NCBI GenBank assembly: GCA_021848365.1 | Contig: JAJZUS010000002.1 | Span: 310,001-374,000, forward strand | Length of the DNA: 64,000 nucleotides | From: Actinomycetes bacterium | GTDB lineage: Bacteria; Actinomycetota; Acidimicrobiia; Acidimicrobiales; RAAP-2 | Reading direction: 5' to 3' | In this document: piece by piece, positions 8,501 to 16,739 of the stretch | How the letters are laid out: every line of letters starts with the position of its first letter | How positions within the stretch are numbered: position 1 is the first letter of the stretch | Notes under the pieces: model-generated | Told to the model about the DNA's origin: nothing | Databases searched by the model: none | Seen by the model: only the letters and a program-made list of their open reading frames with translations | Translations under genes and position numbers: made by a program

Positions 8501-9586
8501 TCAGGCGGCCGCGCCGCCGGCGAGCCGGGACTTGAGCGTTCCCACCAGACGGGTGAGCAGGGGCTGCGCGGCGGGCCACGACGGCACGAGCGCGGTGAGC
8601 GTGACCTCGTAGTGGCCACTCGCGACGACGGCGACGGCGAGCGAGTAGGCGCCCTCGACGCCGGGGAGGTCGACCGGCACGACGCCCCCGCGCGCCCACC
8701 CGCGGGCGTAGGTGGCGGGCGTCCAGGACTGGGCCCCCGTCGGCGGCGTGGTGTCGCTCGCGTAGTTGTAGAGCAGGGCGGTCGCGTTGGCCTGCGCGAA
8801 GCAGGCCCCGAAGCCGGGGCGGGACATCTCGGCGACGTCACGGGTCACCATCGAGGTCGACCGGTAGTACTGCGAGGTCGTCGCGACCTCGGTCTCGTAG
8901 GGCGTCGCCACGTGGAAGACGGCCGAGCTCACCTGGTAGTCGGGCAGCTGTCCGGCCTCGCCGAAGACGCGGTCGGCGGCGTTGCTCACGCCGAGGCAGC
9001 GCTGGAAGAGGGCGGCCACCGCCTCACCGACCACGTCGGTCCCCGCGATGGTCGACGGGGTCGAGGTGACCACCTCGCCGGCCGGGGGCACCAGGTAGGC
9101 GAGGTAGCCCCCCACCGTCGTCCCCCACCCCGCCGGCAGGTCGGCCAGGGTCAGGTTGGCGTTCGTCGCGTCGCGTCGCTCGACCGTCGGGTTGACCCGC
9201 CCGCCGAGCACGGTGGCGAGCACCCCTCCGAGGGAGGCGAGGATCACGGCCGCCGCGACCGCGACGACCCCGACGCGCGGCGGTCGACGCCGCACCAGGC
9301 CCCCACGGGCGAGGACGATCTCGCGCCACTCCTCGAAGTCGTCGAGATCGTGACGTCGCCAGCGGACGTCGCGATCCCCCACGTGGGCCTCGAGGGTGAG
9401 CCGCCGCCCCCGGCGCGTGAGTCGCAGGTCGGAGACGACCGCCCAGGGCGTCTCGAAGGTCTCCGGGTGGATCCCGACGATCTGGGTGAGCCCCTCGTCG
9501 TCGACGACGAGGGTGACGGGCGACGTCGGCCCCGCGGGCGTCACGCTCGGGCGAACCGTCCACCCCTCACTGTGCAGGGGAGTCAT
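8501..9586 (-). CDS. Hypothetical single-pass membrane protein after hemL
   Basis: I do not recognise this 361-residue protein. Residues 1-95 form a soluble, beta-rich N-terminal domain, followed by a basic stretch (RRRPPRVG) and one transmembrane helix at about 103-125. The remaining roughly 230 residues are predicted extracytoplasmic, with a few cysteines and a Thr/Ser-rich composition resembling actinobacterial secreted sensor-type domains. The ATG overlaps the hemL TGA by 4 bases, so it is the last gene of the heme operon and is translated with it. No enzymatic motif was found. Confidence 0.7.
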   Translation of the reverse strand: MTPLHSEGWTVRPSVTPAGPTSPVTLVVDDEGLTQIVGIHPETFETPWAVVSDLRLTRRGRRLTLEAHVGDRDVRWRRHDLDDFEEWREIVLARGGLVRRRPPRVGVVAVAAAVILASLGGVLATVLGGRVNPTVERRDATNANLTLADLPAGWGTTVGGYLAYLVPPAGEVVTSTPSTIAGTDVVGEAVAALFQRCLGVSNAADRVFGEAGQLPDYQVSSAVFHVATPYETEVATTSQYYRSTSMVTRDVAEMSRPGFGACFAQANATALLYNYASDTTPPTGAQSWTPATYARGWARGGVVPVDLPGVEGAYSLAVAVVASGHYEVTLTALVPSWPAAQPLLTRLVGTLKSRLAGGAAA

Positions 9587-10857
9587 CCCCGCGCCACCTC
9601 CGCGGCCGCCTCCGCGGCCGCCTCCACGGTACGCGCGTACTCGGCCTCGTGGTGGGCCAGGGAGGGGAAGAGGATCTCGTAGGCCCCGGGGGCGAACGCG
9701 ACCCCGCGCCGCAAGAGGGCGTGGAAGAAGGCCGGGTAGACGTCGGACTCGACGACGGCGCGCACCTCGACGACGTTGCGGGGGGTCGAGAAGGGCTCCC
9801 GCGCGACGTAGAGGCCGGCCAGTGGGCCGACGGTCGGGACCCGAGCCGCGAGACCGGCGGACGTCACGGCCGCCTCGAGCTCCGCGGCGAACCTCCCGAC
9901 GCGCGCGCCGAGCTCCTCGTAGTCCGCGGGACCGACGAGCGAGAGGACGGTGGCTCCGGCCGCCGTCGCCAGCGGGTTCCCGGAGAGCGTCCCGGCCTGG
10001 TACACGGGGCCGAGCGGCGCCAGGTGCGCCATGACTTCGCGAGACCCTCCGAAGGCGCCGACCGGCAGTCCCCCGCCGATCACCTTGCCGAAGGTCCAGA
10101 GGTCGGGTCGCACGCCGAAGTGGTTCGAGGCCCCGGCCGGCCCCAGGCGGAAGCCGGTGATCACTTCGTCGAAGACGAGCAGCGCCCCGACTCGAACGCA
10201 CGCCGCACGCAGTCCCTCGAGGAAGCCGGGCTCGGGCGCGACGAGGTTCATGTTGGCGGCGACCGGCTCGACCACGACCGCGGCCACGGTCTCGTCGATC
10301 TCGGGGACGACGTTGTAGGGCGCGACCACGGTGTCGCCGACGGCCCCGTCGGTGACCCCCGCCGAGCCGGGCAGGCCCAGCTGGGCGACGCCCGAACCGC
10401 CCGCGACCAGGAGCCCGTCGGAGTGGCCGTGGTAGCAGCCGTCGAACTTCACGATGCGACGTCGTCCCGTCGCCCCGCGCGCCAGGCGCACGGCGCTCAT
10501 CACGGCCTCGGTGCCCGAGGAGACGAGGCGCACCTGCTCGAGCCCGGGGACGCGCTCGGTCATCGCCTCGGCGAGGAGGACCTCGCCGGGCGTCGGGGCG
10601 CCGAAGGTCGTCCCCCGGTCGAGGGCTTCGTGCAGCGCCGCTCGCACCGCGGGGTGCGCGTGCCCGAGCAGGGAGGCCCCGTAGGACTGGACGAAGTCGA
10701 TGTAGCGCCGCCCCTCCACGTCGGTGACGTAGGCCCCCTCGCCCGAGACGACCGTGTACGGGGTCCCGCCGACCGAGCGGAACGACCGCACTGGGGAGTC
10801 GACGCCGCCGGGGATGACTCGTCGAGCCCGCTCGAACCAGTCCGCGTTGGTGCTCAC
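9583..10857 (-). CDS. hemL: Glutamate-1-semialdehyde 2,1-aminomutase
   Basis: This PLP enzyme converts glutamate-1-semialdehyde into 5-aminolevulinate in the C5 heme pathway. It has 424 residues, the normal length. The N-terminal PGGVDSPVRSF signature, VFDEVITGFR, and the PLP-lysine segment FGKVIGGGLPVGAFGG (Lys258) are present. The start GTG overlaps the hemB TGA (GTGA). A much longer open frame upstream is antisense shadow of hemB coding. Confidence 0.95.
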   Translation of the reverse strand: MSTNADWFERARRVIPGGVDSPVRSFRSVGGTPYTVVSGEGAYVTDVEGRRYIDFVQSYGASLLGHAHPAVRAALHEALDRGTTFGAPTPGEVLLAEAMTERVPGLEQVRLVSSGTEAVMSAVRLARGATGRRRIVKFDGCYHGHSDGLLVAGGSGVAQLGLPGSAGVTDGAVGDTVVAPYNVVPEIDETVAAVVVEPVAANMNLVAPEPGFLEGLRAACVRVGALLVFDEVITGFRLGPAGASNHFGVRPDLWTFGKVIGGGLPVGAFGGSREVMAHLAPLGPVYQAGTLSGNPLATAAGATVLSLVGPADYEELGARVGRFAAELEAAVTSAGLAARVPTVGPLAGLYVAREPFSTPRNVVEVRAVVESDVYPAFFHALLRRGVAFAPGAYEILFPSLAHHEAEYARTVEAAAEAAAEVARG

Positions 10858-11834
10858 GAGCCCAGCACCTCCGCGAGCTCCCGGGCGAAGTACGTGAGGA
10901 CGAGGTCGGCCCCCGCCCGTCGGACGGCCGTGATCTGCTCGAGCGCGACGGCCGGGCCGTCGATCCAGCCCCGCTCGGCCGCCGCCTTCACCATCGCGTA
11001 CTCCCCGCTCACGTGGTAGGCGGCGAGGGGCACGTCGACCTCGCGGCGCAGGTCGGCGAGCACGTCGAGGTAGGTCATGGCCGGCTTCACCATTACGATG
11101 TCGGCCCCCTCGGCGACGTCCAGCCGGGCCTCGCGGGTGCCCTCGCGACGGTTGCGGTAGTCCTGTTGGTATCCCCGGCGGTCGCCGCCTCCGGCGATCT
11201 CGACGTCGACGGCCTCCCGGAACGGGCCGTAGAGGCCGCTCGCGTACTTGGTGCTGTAGGACATGATCACCGTGTCGGGGAATCCCGCCTCGTCGAGGCC
11301 CGAGCGGATCGCGCCGACCTGACCGTCCATCATCCCGCTCGGGGCGACGACGGCCGCCCCGGCGCGGGCCTGGGCGACGGCCGCCCGAGCGTAGAGGGGC
11401 AGGGTCGCGTCGTTGTCGACGGATCCGTCCGTCGCGAGCACGCCGCAGTGTCCGTGGTCCGTGTACTCGTCGAGGCAGAGGTCCGCCATCACCACGACGT
11501 CGTCGCCGTGGTCGTCGCGTAGGGCCCGCAGCGCCACCTGGACGATCCCGTCGGGGTCGTAGGCCCCCGAGCCGACGGCGTCCTTCTGCGCGGGCACGCC
11601 GAAGAGGATCACGCCGCCGACGCCGCGCCGGGCGAGCTCGGCGACCTCGGTGCGCAGCGAGTCGAGCGTGTGCTGGACCTGACCGGGCAGCGAGCTGATG
11701 GCGCGCGGCGCGTCGAGGCCCTCGGCGACGAAGAGGGGGGCGATCAGGTCGCCGGGATCGAGGGTGGCCTCCGCGACGAGACGCCGCAGCGCGGCCGTGC
11801 GCCGCAGGCGCCGCGGGCGATCGATGGGGAACAC
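10854..11834 (-). CDS. hemB: Delta-aminolevulinic acid dehydratase (porphobilinogen synthase)
   Basis: The enzyme condenses two 5-aminolevulinate molecules into porphobilinogen (326 residues). The two Schiff-base lysines are Lys196 (SYSTKYASGLYGPFREA) and Lys250 (VMVKPAMTYLD). The metal-site segment reads DLCLDEYTDHGHCG: Cys120 and Cys130 are kept but the middle position (122) is Asp instead of the third zinc Cys, an intermediate between zinc-type and magnesium-type enzymes. The start is GTG, 12 nt after the hemD stop. Confidence 0.95.
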   Translation of the reverse strand: MFPIDRPRRLRRTAALRRLVAEATLDPGDLIAPLFVAEGLDAPRAISSLPGQVQHTLDSLRTEVAELARRGVGGVILFGVPAQKDAVGSGAYDPDGIVQVALRALRDDHGDDVVVMADLCLDEYTDHGHCGVLATDGSVDNDATLPLYARAAVAQARAGAAVVAPSGMMDGQVGAIRSGLDEAGFPDTVIMSYSTKYASGLYGPFREAVDVEIAGGGDRRGYQQDYRNRREGTREARLDVAEGADIVMVKPAMTYLDVLADLRREVDVPLAAYHVSGEYAMVKAAAERGWIDGPAVALEQITAVRRAGADLVLTYFARELAEVLGS

Positions 11835-11846
11835 GTCCCGAGCCTA

Positions 11847-12542
11847 TTACCGCTGGTCGCGAATGCCCCCATGCTCCAGGGCCTCGAGGCGGCCGGCGAG
11901 GTCCCCGTCCCAGCCCTCGAGGACGCGCTCGTGGCTCCGGCGCACCTCGGCGCCCGTCGTCGCTCCCGGCACGAGGACCCACGCCGTCGCGGCGACCAGC
12001 GGGCGGGCGACCGCCCACGCCGACGGCGCCCCGATCACCACCACGTCGGCACTCCGGAGGGCGCGCCGGCCCGCCTCGTCGGGGACGAGCGGCTCGGTGG
12101 CGTAGCAGGCGACCGTCGCGGCGGCGAGTCCCCGACGCTCAAGCTCGGCGACGAGCTCGGGTCGCGTCGTCGCGGCGGCGAGGACGAGGACGGGGCCCTC
12201 CGACACCGCGCGGCCGAGGGCGCCCGCCCCCTCCCGACCGACCACCGAGGCGCCCCAGCCGAGCCCGTCCAGGGCGTGGGCCGTGGCGGGGCCGACCGCG
12301 TAGGTGCGCCATCCCGGACGCAGGCTGGCGACGACGTCGTCCACGTAGGGGGCGCCGCGCGCGCTCGTCACCACGAGGGAGGCGAAGGGGGCGCGCGGAT
12401 CGCGGGTCGCCTCCTCGGCGACCGCCGCGTGGTCCCGCGACACCGTGCGCGTCAGGGGCACCTCGATCGCCTCGGCACCCCGCGGCAGCCGCGCGCGCAG
12501 GGCGTCGTTGTGACCCTCCTCGCGCGTCAGCACGACCCTCAC
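11847..12542 (-). CDS. hemD: Uroporphyrinogen-III synthase
   Basis: This 231-residue, two-lobed protein closes and isomerises hydroxymethylbilane to uroporphyrinogen III. The family is poorly conserved, but VVTSARGAPYV, YAVGPATAHAL and VVIGAPSAWAV match the usual sequence islands, and its position between hemC and hemB is classic. I chose the GTG at 12542 because it makes the GTGA overlap seen throughout this operon; a GTG at 12554 would add four residues. Confidence 0.85.
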   Translation of the reverse strand: MRVVLTREEGHNDALRARLPRGAEAIEVPLTRTVSRDHAAVAEEATRDPRAPFASLVVTSARGAPYVDDVVASLRPGWRTYAVGPATAHALDGLGWGASVVGREGAGALGRAVSEGPVLVLAAATTRPELVAELERRGLAAATVACYATEPLVPDEAGRRALRSADVVVIGAPSAWAVARPLVAATAWVLVPGATTGAEVRRSHERVLEGWDGDLAGRLEALEHGGIRDQR

Positions 12543-13441
12543 GAGTCGGTCCACCCCGCCAGCCCCGCGCCGCCGCGCTCGTCACGCAGCTCCCTCGCCA
12601 GGCGACGTCCGAGGTCCACGGCGTCGGCGCCGACCACCCTCGCTCGCAGCACCGTCGAGCCGTCGGCGGCCGCCATCACGCCGATCATTCGCAGCTCTCC
12701 GTCGACGACGGTGGCGTGCGCCCCGACCGGCACCGTGCAGCCCGCCCCGAGCTCGGCGAGGAAGGCCCGCTCCGCCCGCACGGCCCGCGAGGCGTCCGGG
12801 TCGTCGAGCTCGGCGAGGACCGCCCGGGTCACGTCGTCGTCGGCGCGGCACTCCAGGGCGATCGCGCCCTGGGCCACCTGCGGGACGAACCACTCGGGAT
12901 CGAGACGTTCGGCGATGCGGGCGCTCTCTCCGAGCCGAGCGAGGGCCGCCACGGCCGCCACCACCGCCCTCACGCCGTCACGGCCCACGGCGGCGAAGCG
13001 GGTGGCCATGTTGCCCCGCAGCTCCACGACGCGCAGGTCGGGTCGCCGTTCGAGGAGGAGGGCCCGTCGGCGGGGCGAGCCGGTCGCCACGACGTCGCCG
13101 GGAGCGAGGCCCTCGAGGGTCGCGCCGAGCAGGGCGTCGGCCGGGTCCTCCCGCTCGGGCACGGCGGCGATGACGAGGCCCTCGGGCGTCACGCTGGGCA
13201 GGTCCTTCGCACTGTGGACGGCGACGTCGGCGTGGCCCGAGAGCAGGTCGTCCTGGATGGCGCGCGCGAAGACGCCCTGGCCGCCCATCGACGAGAGCGG
13301 ACGCGCCCGGTCGAGGTCTCCGTGCGTCTCGACGCCGATCACCTCGACCTCGACGCCGTGTGCCGCCAGGGCGACCCGCACCCGCTCGGCCTGGGCTCGA
13401 GCGAGCGGCGAGCGCCGCGTGGCGAGACGCAGGGCGCTCAC
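12539..13441 (-). CDS. hemC: Porphobilinogen deaminase (hydroxymethylbilane synthase)
   Basis: The enzyme joins four porphobilinogen units on a dipyrromethane cofactor (300 residues). Key features are ATRRSPLARAQAE at the N-terminus, HSAKDLPS, GSPRRRALL and the cofactor-attachment Cys235 in LGAGCTVPVGAH. The GTG start shares a GTGA with the hemA stop. The frame continues open upstream but only as hemA shadow. Confidence 0.95.
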   Translation of the reverse strand: MSALRLATRRSPLARAQAERVRVALAAHGVEVEVIGVETHGDLDRARPLSSMGGQGVFARAIQDDLLSGHADVAVHSAKDLPSVTPEGLVIAAVPEREDPADALLGATLEGLAPGDVVATGSPRRRALLLERRPDLRVVELRGNMATRFAAVGRDGVRAVVAAVAALARLGESARIAERLDPEWFVPQVAQGAIALECRADDDVTRAVLAELDDPDASRAVRAERAFLAELGAGCTVPVGAHATVVDGELRMIGVMAAADGSTVLRARVVGADAVDLGRRLARELRDERGGAGLAGWTDS

Positions 13442-14697
13442 AGTCCGAAGAGCGCCCGCGTGGCGTCCGCGAGGCGCACCCCCTGGTCGCTGCCGGCCGC
13501 CTCCTTGAGCGCGACCGTCGGGCGATGGGCGATCTTCGCCACCGTCGAGCGCACGAGGGAGATCGCGACGTCCCGGGCGTCCGGCTCGAGGGTCGCCAGC
13601 TCGCTCGCCCGACGCTCCAACTCGGCCGCGATGACGTCGTCGAGGTGCGCGCGCAGGTCGCGCACGATGCCGGCGGCTCCACGGCTTCGCCGCTCGGCGA
13701 GGTAGTGCTCCACGTCGCCCTCGACGATGGTCCGCGCCGCCTCGAGGGCGTCGCGACGCTCGTCGAGGGCGTTGGCCACTCGCGCACGCAGGTCGTCGAT
13801 GTCGATCCGCCGCACTCCCGACAAGTCCCCCACCGCCGGCTCGACGGCCCGCGGCATCCCGAGATCCACGACGAGCACGTCCGAGGACGACGCGAGGTCC
13901 TCCACCCCGAGCACGGGGTCGGGCGCCTCGACGGCGACGACGACGAGTCGCGACGCGCGGCTCGTGGCCGCGCGATCGACCCAGTCGACCACCCGAACGC
14001 GATCGTCGTCGAGCGCGGCGGCGAGGGTGGTCGCCCGCGTCGGCGTTCGGTTGGTCAGACGCAGGGACGAGATCGCGCGCCCGGGGTCGAGCAGGGTGCG
14101 CGCGACGCCCTCGGCGAGCTGACCCGCGCCGAGCACGGTCACCTGGGCCCCGGCGAGATCGGACCCGAGCAGTTCCTCGGCGAGGGTCACGGCGGCCGAC
14201 GCGAAGCTCGTGGTCCCGCGGGCGATGGACGTCTCGGCCCGCACGCGTCGACCCGAGGCGATGGCCCGGTGGAAGAGGTCGGACATCTCCTCGCCGGCGG
14301 TCTGCTCGTCGAGAGCGACCTCCAGGGCGCGCCGGAGTTGACCGAGCACCTCGAACTCGCCGGGGACGACGGATCGCAGCCCTCCCGCGACGCTGAAGAG
14401 GTGGCGGGCGACGCCGCGGTCGAAGGCGATGCGGATGACCGGCTCGAGCTCCTCGACGGTGACCCCGGACGCCTCGGCCAGCGTGCGCGCGATGTCCTCG
14501 AGGGCCCCGTGGAAGAAGTCGATGCGGGCCACGACCTCGGTACGCAGACACGTCGAGACGAGGACGGCCTCGTGGACGTTGCGGTGGGCGACGAGCGTCC
14601 GCAGGACCTTGGGCCACTCGTGCTCGGGGATGCTCGCTCGCTCGAGGAGGTCGAGCGGGGCGCGCTCGTGATCGAGGCCCACCGCGATCAGCGCCAT
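13438..14697 (-). CDS. hemA: Glutamyl-tRNA reductase
   Basis: It reduces glutamyl-tRNA to glutamate-1-semialdehyde, the committed step of C5 heme synthesis. It has 419 residues with an N-terminal catalytic domain, an NADPH-binding domain (VTVLGAGQLAEGVART, about 186-201) and a C-terminal helical dimerisation domain. The catalytic Cys50 is present, but the usually invariant STCNRTE motif reads STCLRTE (Asn51 to Leu), and the tRNA-recognition segment reads SVVPGEFEVLGQLR instead of the usual S-V-L-GE-x-I-LGQ-V. It lies 27 nt after rex. Confidence 0.92.
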   Translation of the reverse strand: MALIAVGLDHERAPLDLLERASIPEHEWPKVLRTLVAHRNVHEAVLVSTCLRTEVVARIDFFHGALEDIARTLAEASGVTVEELEPVIRIAFDRGVARHLFSVAGGLRSVVPGEFEVLGQLRRALEVALDEQTAGEEMSDLFHRAIASGRRVRAETSIARGTTSFASAAVTLAEELLGSDLAGAQVTVLGAGQLAEGVARTLLDPGRAISSLRLTNRTPTRATTLAAALDDDRVRVVDWVDRAATSRASRLVVVAVEAPDPVLGVEDLASSSDVLVVDLGMPRAVEPAVGDLSGVRRIDIDDLRARVANALDERRDALEAARTIVEGDVEHYLAERRSRGAAGIVRDLRAHLDDVIAAELERRASELATLEPDARDVAISLVRSTVAKIAHRPTVALKEAAGSDQGVRLADATRALFGL

Positions 14698-14724
14698 CGT
14701 CTCCCCTTCATCACCCCCGCCATG

Positions 14725-15414
14725 CTACGACAGGGCGTCGCTCGCGCCGGGGGCCAGGTCGCGCCACAGCCCCCCGGCCAGGGGGCCGGTGCCGTGGTGC
14801 AGGTGGTAGAGGAGGATCTGGAGCTCCGTGGAGAGGTCGACGTCCTGAACGGCGACCCCGGGAGGCACGCGCAGGACGGTGGGCGAGAAGTTGAGCAGGG
14901 CGCGGATCCCCGCGCGCACGCAGCGCTCGGCCACGTCCTGGGCGGCGCCGGCGGGCACCGCGAGCACGGCGACCGAGGCCGCCTCGACGCCGTCGGCGAG
15001 GTCGTGCACGACGAGCCCCCCGACCGTGGTCCCCACCACCTCGGGATCGACGTCGTAGAGGGCGCTCAAGCGAGCCCCGGGGGCGAGGAAGGTTCGCGAC
15101 GTGGCGAGCGCGTGGCCCAGGTGGCCGAGTCCCACGAGCACGACGTCGCAGCGGCGATCGTGGCCGAGGGCCTCGGCCAGGCGCTGGCCCAGGAGGTCGA
15201 CCTCGTAGCCGGTCCCGCGGGTCCCCAGGGTCCCGAGCCCGGCGAGGTCGCGCCGGACGGTCGCCGGGGTGACGCCGGCGCGCGTCCCGAGCACCGTCGA
15301 GTCGACGACCGACTCCCCCCGCAGGGCCGCGTCGGCCACCACGCGCTGGTAGAGGGGCAGGCGCGCCACCGTCGCGGCCGAGAGCCGCCGCTGACGCGCG
15401 CGAGGGGTCGACAT
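14725..15414 (-). CDS. rex: Redox-sensing transcriptional repressor Rex
   Basis: Rex senses the NADH/NAD+ ratio and releases DNA when NADH is high. This 229-residue protein has an N-terminal winged helix (about 10-75, including RAGVTPATVRRDLA and LGTRGTGYEVDLL) and a Rossmann domain (VVLVGLGHLGHAL), then a C-terminal domain-swap helix. In actinobacteria rex commonly precedes hemACD, as here. ATG 15414 is preferred; GTG 15423 would add three residues. I found no clear Rex operator near this operon or nuoA. Confidence 0.93.
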   Translation of the reverse strand: MSTPRARQRRLSAATVARLPLYQRVVADAALRGESVVDSTVLGTRAGVTPATVRRDLAGLGTLGTRGTGYEVDLLGQRLAEALGHDRRCDVVLVGLGHLGHALATSRTFLAPGARLSALYDVDPEVVGTTVGGLVVHDLADGVEAASVAVLAVPAGAAQDVAERCVRAGIRALLNFSPTVLRVPPGVAVQDVDLSTELQILLYHLHHGTGPLAGGLWRDLAPGASDALS

Positions 15415-15434
15415 CGCCCTCACGCTACCCAGGC

Positions 15435-16241
15435 TCAGCGGCCGAGCTGTCGGCTCCGCTCGGCGGCGGCCGCCACGGCGTCGAGGAAGGCCGCCCGCAC
15501 GGCGTGGGTCTCGAGGGCCCGCAGGCCCGCGGCGGTCGTGCCGCCGGGCGAGGTCACCTGGGCGCGGAGCTCCTCCGGGGAAGCCCCGGTCGACTGGAGC
15601 AGCTCAGCCGAGCCCGCGAAGGTGTCGACGACGAGTCGGCGCGACACCTCGCGCGTGAGCCCCTGGTGCACGCCGGCCTCGATGAGGGCCTCGATCACCA
15701 GGTAGAGGTAGGCGGGCATCGGACCCGAGAGTCCCGTGACCGCGTCGATGTTGCGCTCGGTCACCCGAACGACCGAGCCGACCGCACCGAGGATCGACTC
15801 GGCCCACTCGAGGTCCTCCGCCCGCACGTGCGCCCCTCCGGCGATGGCGCTCGCCCCGCGCCCGACGAGGACCGGGGTGTTGGGCATCGACCGAACCACC
15901 GGGATGGGCCGGGGCAGGGCGGCCTCGAGGCGCGCCGTTGACAGTCCCGCGACGACCGAGAGGACCCGCCCGATCCCGAGGGCCCCGATCGTGCGGGCGA
16001 CCGACTCGGCCTGGTCGGGCTTGACGCAGAGCACGACCCCGGTCCCCTCGTCGACGTCGCCGAGCTCGGCCTGGGCCAGGACCGCGACGCCGGGCAGGCG
16101 CGCGGCGAGTGACTCGCGCGTCTCGCGCGAGGGCTCGATCACGCCGAGCTCGCTCGACGGGCACCAGGCGGCGCGCGCGAGGCCTTCGGCGAGCGCCGAG
16201 CCCATCTTGCCGCCGCCGACGATCAGGAGTCGCAGGGCCAT
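15435..16241 (-). CDS. proC: Pyrroline-5-carboxylate reductase
   Basis: It catalyses the last step of proline synthesis (268 residues). The N-terminal Rossmann motif LLIVGGGKMGSALAEGL and the C-terminal family signature from SGPMPAYLYL to LRAQVTSPGGTTAAGLRALE are present. It is 20 nt upstream of rex and 16 nt after the YbjN-like gene. In mycobacteria proC lies in the same broad neighbourhood between mshA and hemA, so the order is ancestral. Confidence 0.94.
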   Translation of the reverse strand: MALRLLIVGGGKMGSALAEGLARAAWCPSSELGVIEPSRETRESLAARLPGVAVLAQAELGDVDEGTGVVLCVKPDQAESVARTIGALGIGRVLSVVAGLSTARLEAALPRPIPVVRSMPNTPVLVGRGASAIAGGAHVRAEDLEWAESILGAVGSVVRVTERNIDAVTGLSGPMPAYLYLVIEALIEAGVHQGLTREVSRRLVVDTFAGSAELLQSTGASPEELRAQVTSPGGTTAAGLRALETHAVRAAFLDAVAAAAERSRQLGR

Positions 16242-16257
16242 GCGCCAGGGTACCCAA

Positions 16258-16737
16258 TCACCGCCCGGGGCGGCGGCGGAACCACGGCATGCCGAGCGAC
16301 ATGGCCGTCGGGTAGATCTCGTCCACGATGACGAGGAACTCGGCGACCAACTCCTCCAGGCGGGCGTGGTGGAACTCCTCGAGCGCGACGACGCTCACCA
16401 GGTAGAGGCCGTCCTCGGGGCCGAGGGCCAGCCAGGCGCTGCGCGCCTCGCGATTGCGCGCGAGCGCGTAGCGGTAGACGGCCTCGGACCGCTCCGGCGC
16501 GGGGGTGACCTCGGCCTCGACGCGCACGCTGCGCTGGCGCAGGGCGAACCAGAGGGTGATGACGTCGCGCTCCTCCCCGCGTAGGCGCAGCAGCCAGTGG
16601 TGCTGGCCGTGCTCGTCCGGGCCGCTCGGGCCCTCGAGCTCGGCGGGGTGGCCCACGGCCTCGGCCTGGTCCCGCCAGTTCCGCAGGGCGTCGTCGACGC
16701 GGCGCGACGCGTCATCGCCGCCGACGGCGAAGCGCAC
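16258..16737 (-). CDS. YbjN-like protein following mshA
   Basis: This 159-residue soluble protein resembles the YbjN / bacterial sensory-transduction regulator fold (alpha-beta, type III chaperone-like), with an N-terminal helix, a central sheet including the HWLLRLRGEE and ITLWFALRQR segments, and a C-terminal helix pair. M. tuberculosis has a comparable protein next to mshA (Rv0487 by memory), which supports the assignment by context. The molecular role is unknown. The GTG start lies 2 nt after the mshA stop. Confidence 0.7.
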   Translation of the reverse strand: MRFAVGGDDASRRVDDALRNWRDQAEAVGHPAELEGPSGPDEHGQHHWLLRLRGEERDVITLWFALRQRSVRVEAEVTPAPERSEAVYRYALARNREARSAWLALGPEDGLYLVSVVALEEFHHARLEELVAEFLVIVDEIYPTAMSLGMPWFRRRPGR

Positions 16738-16739
16738 GG

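Noticed and set aside
12543-12554. Longer hemD start at GTG 12554
   Set aside because: It would overlap hemC by 16 bases; GTG 12542 gives the GTGA overlap used throughout the operon. It cannot be fully excluded.
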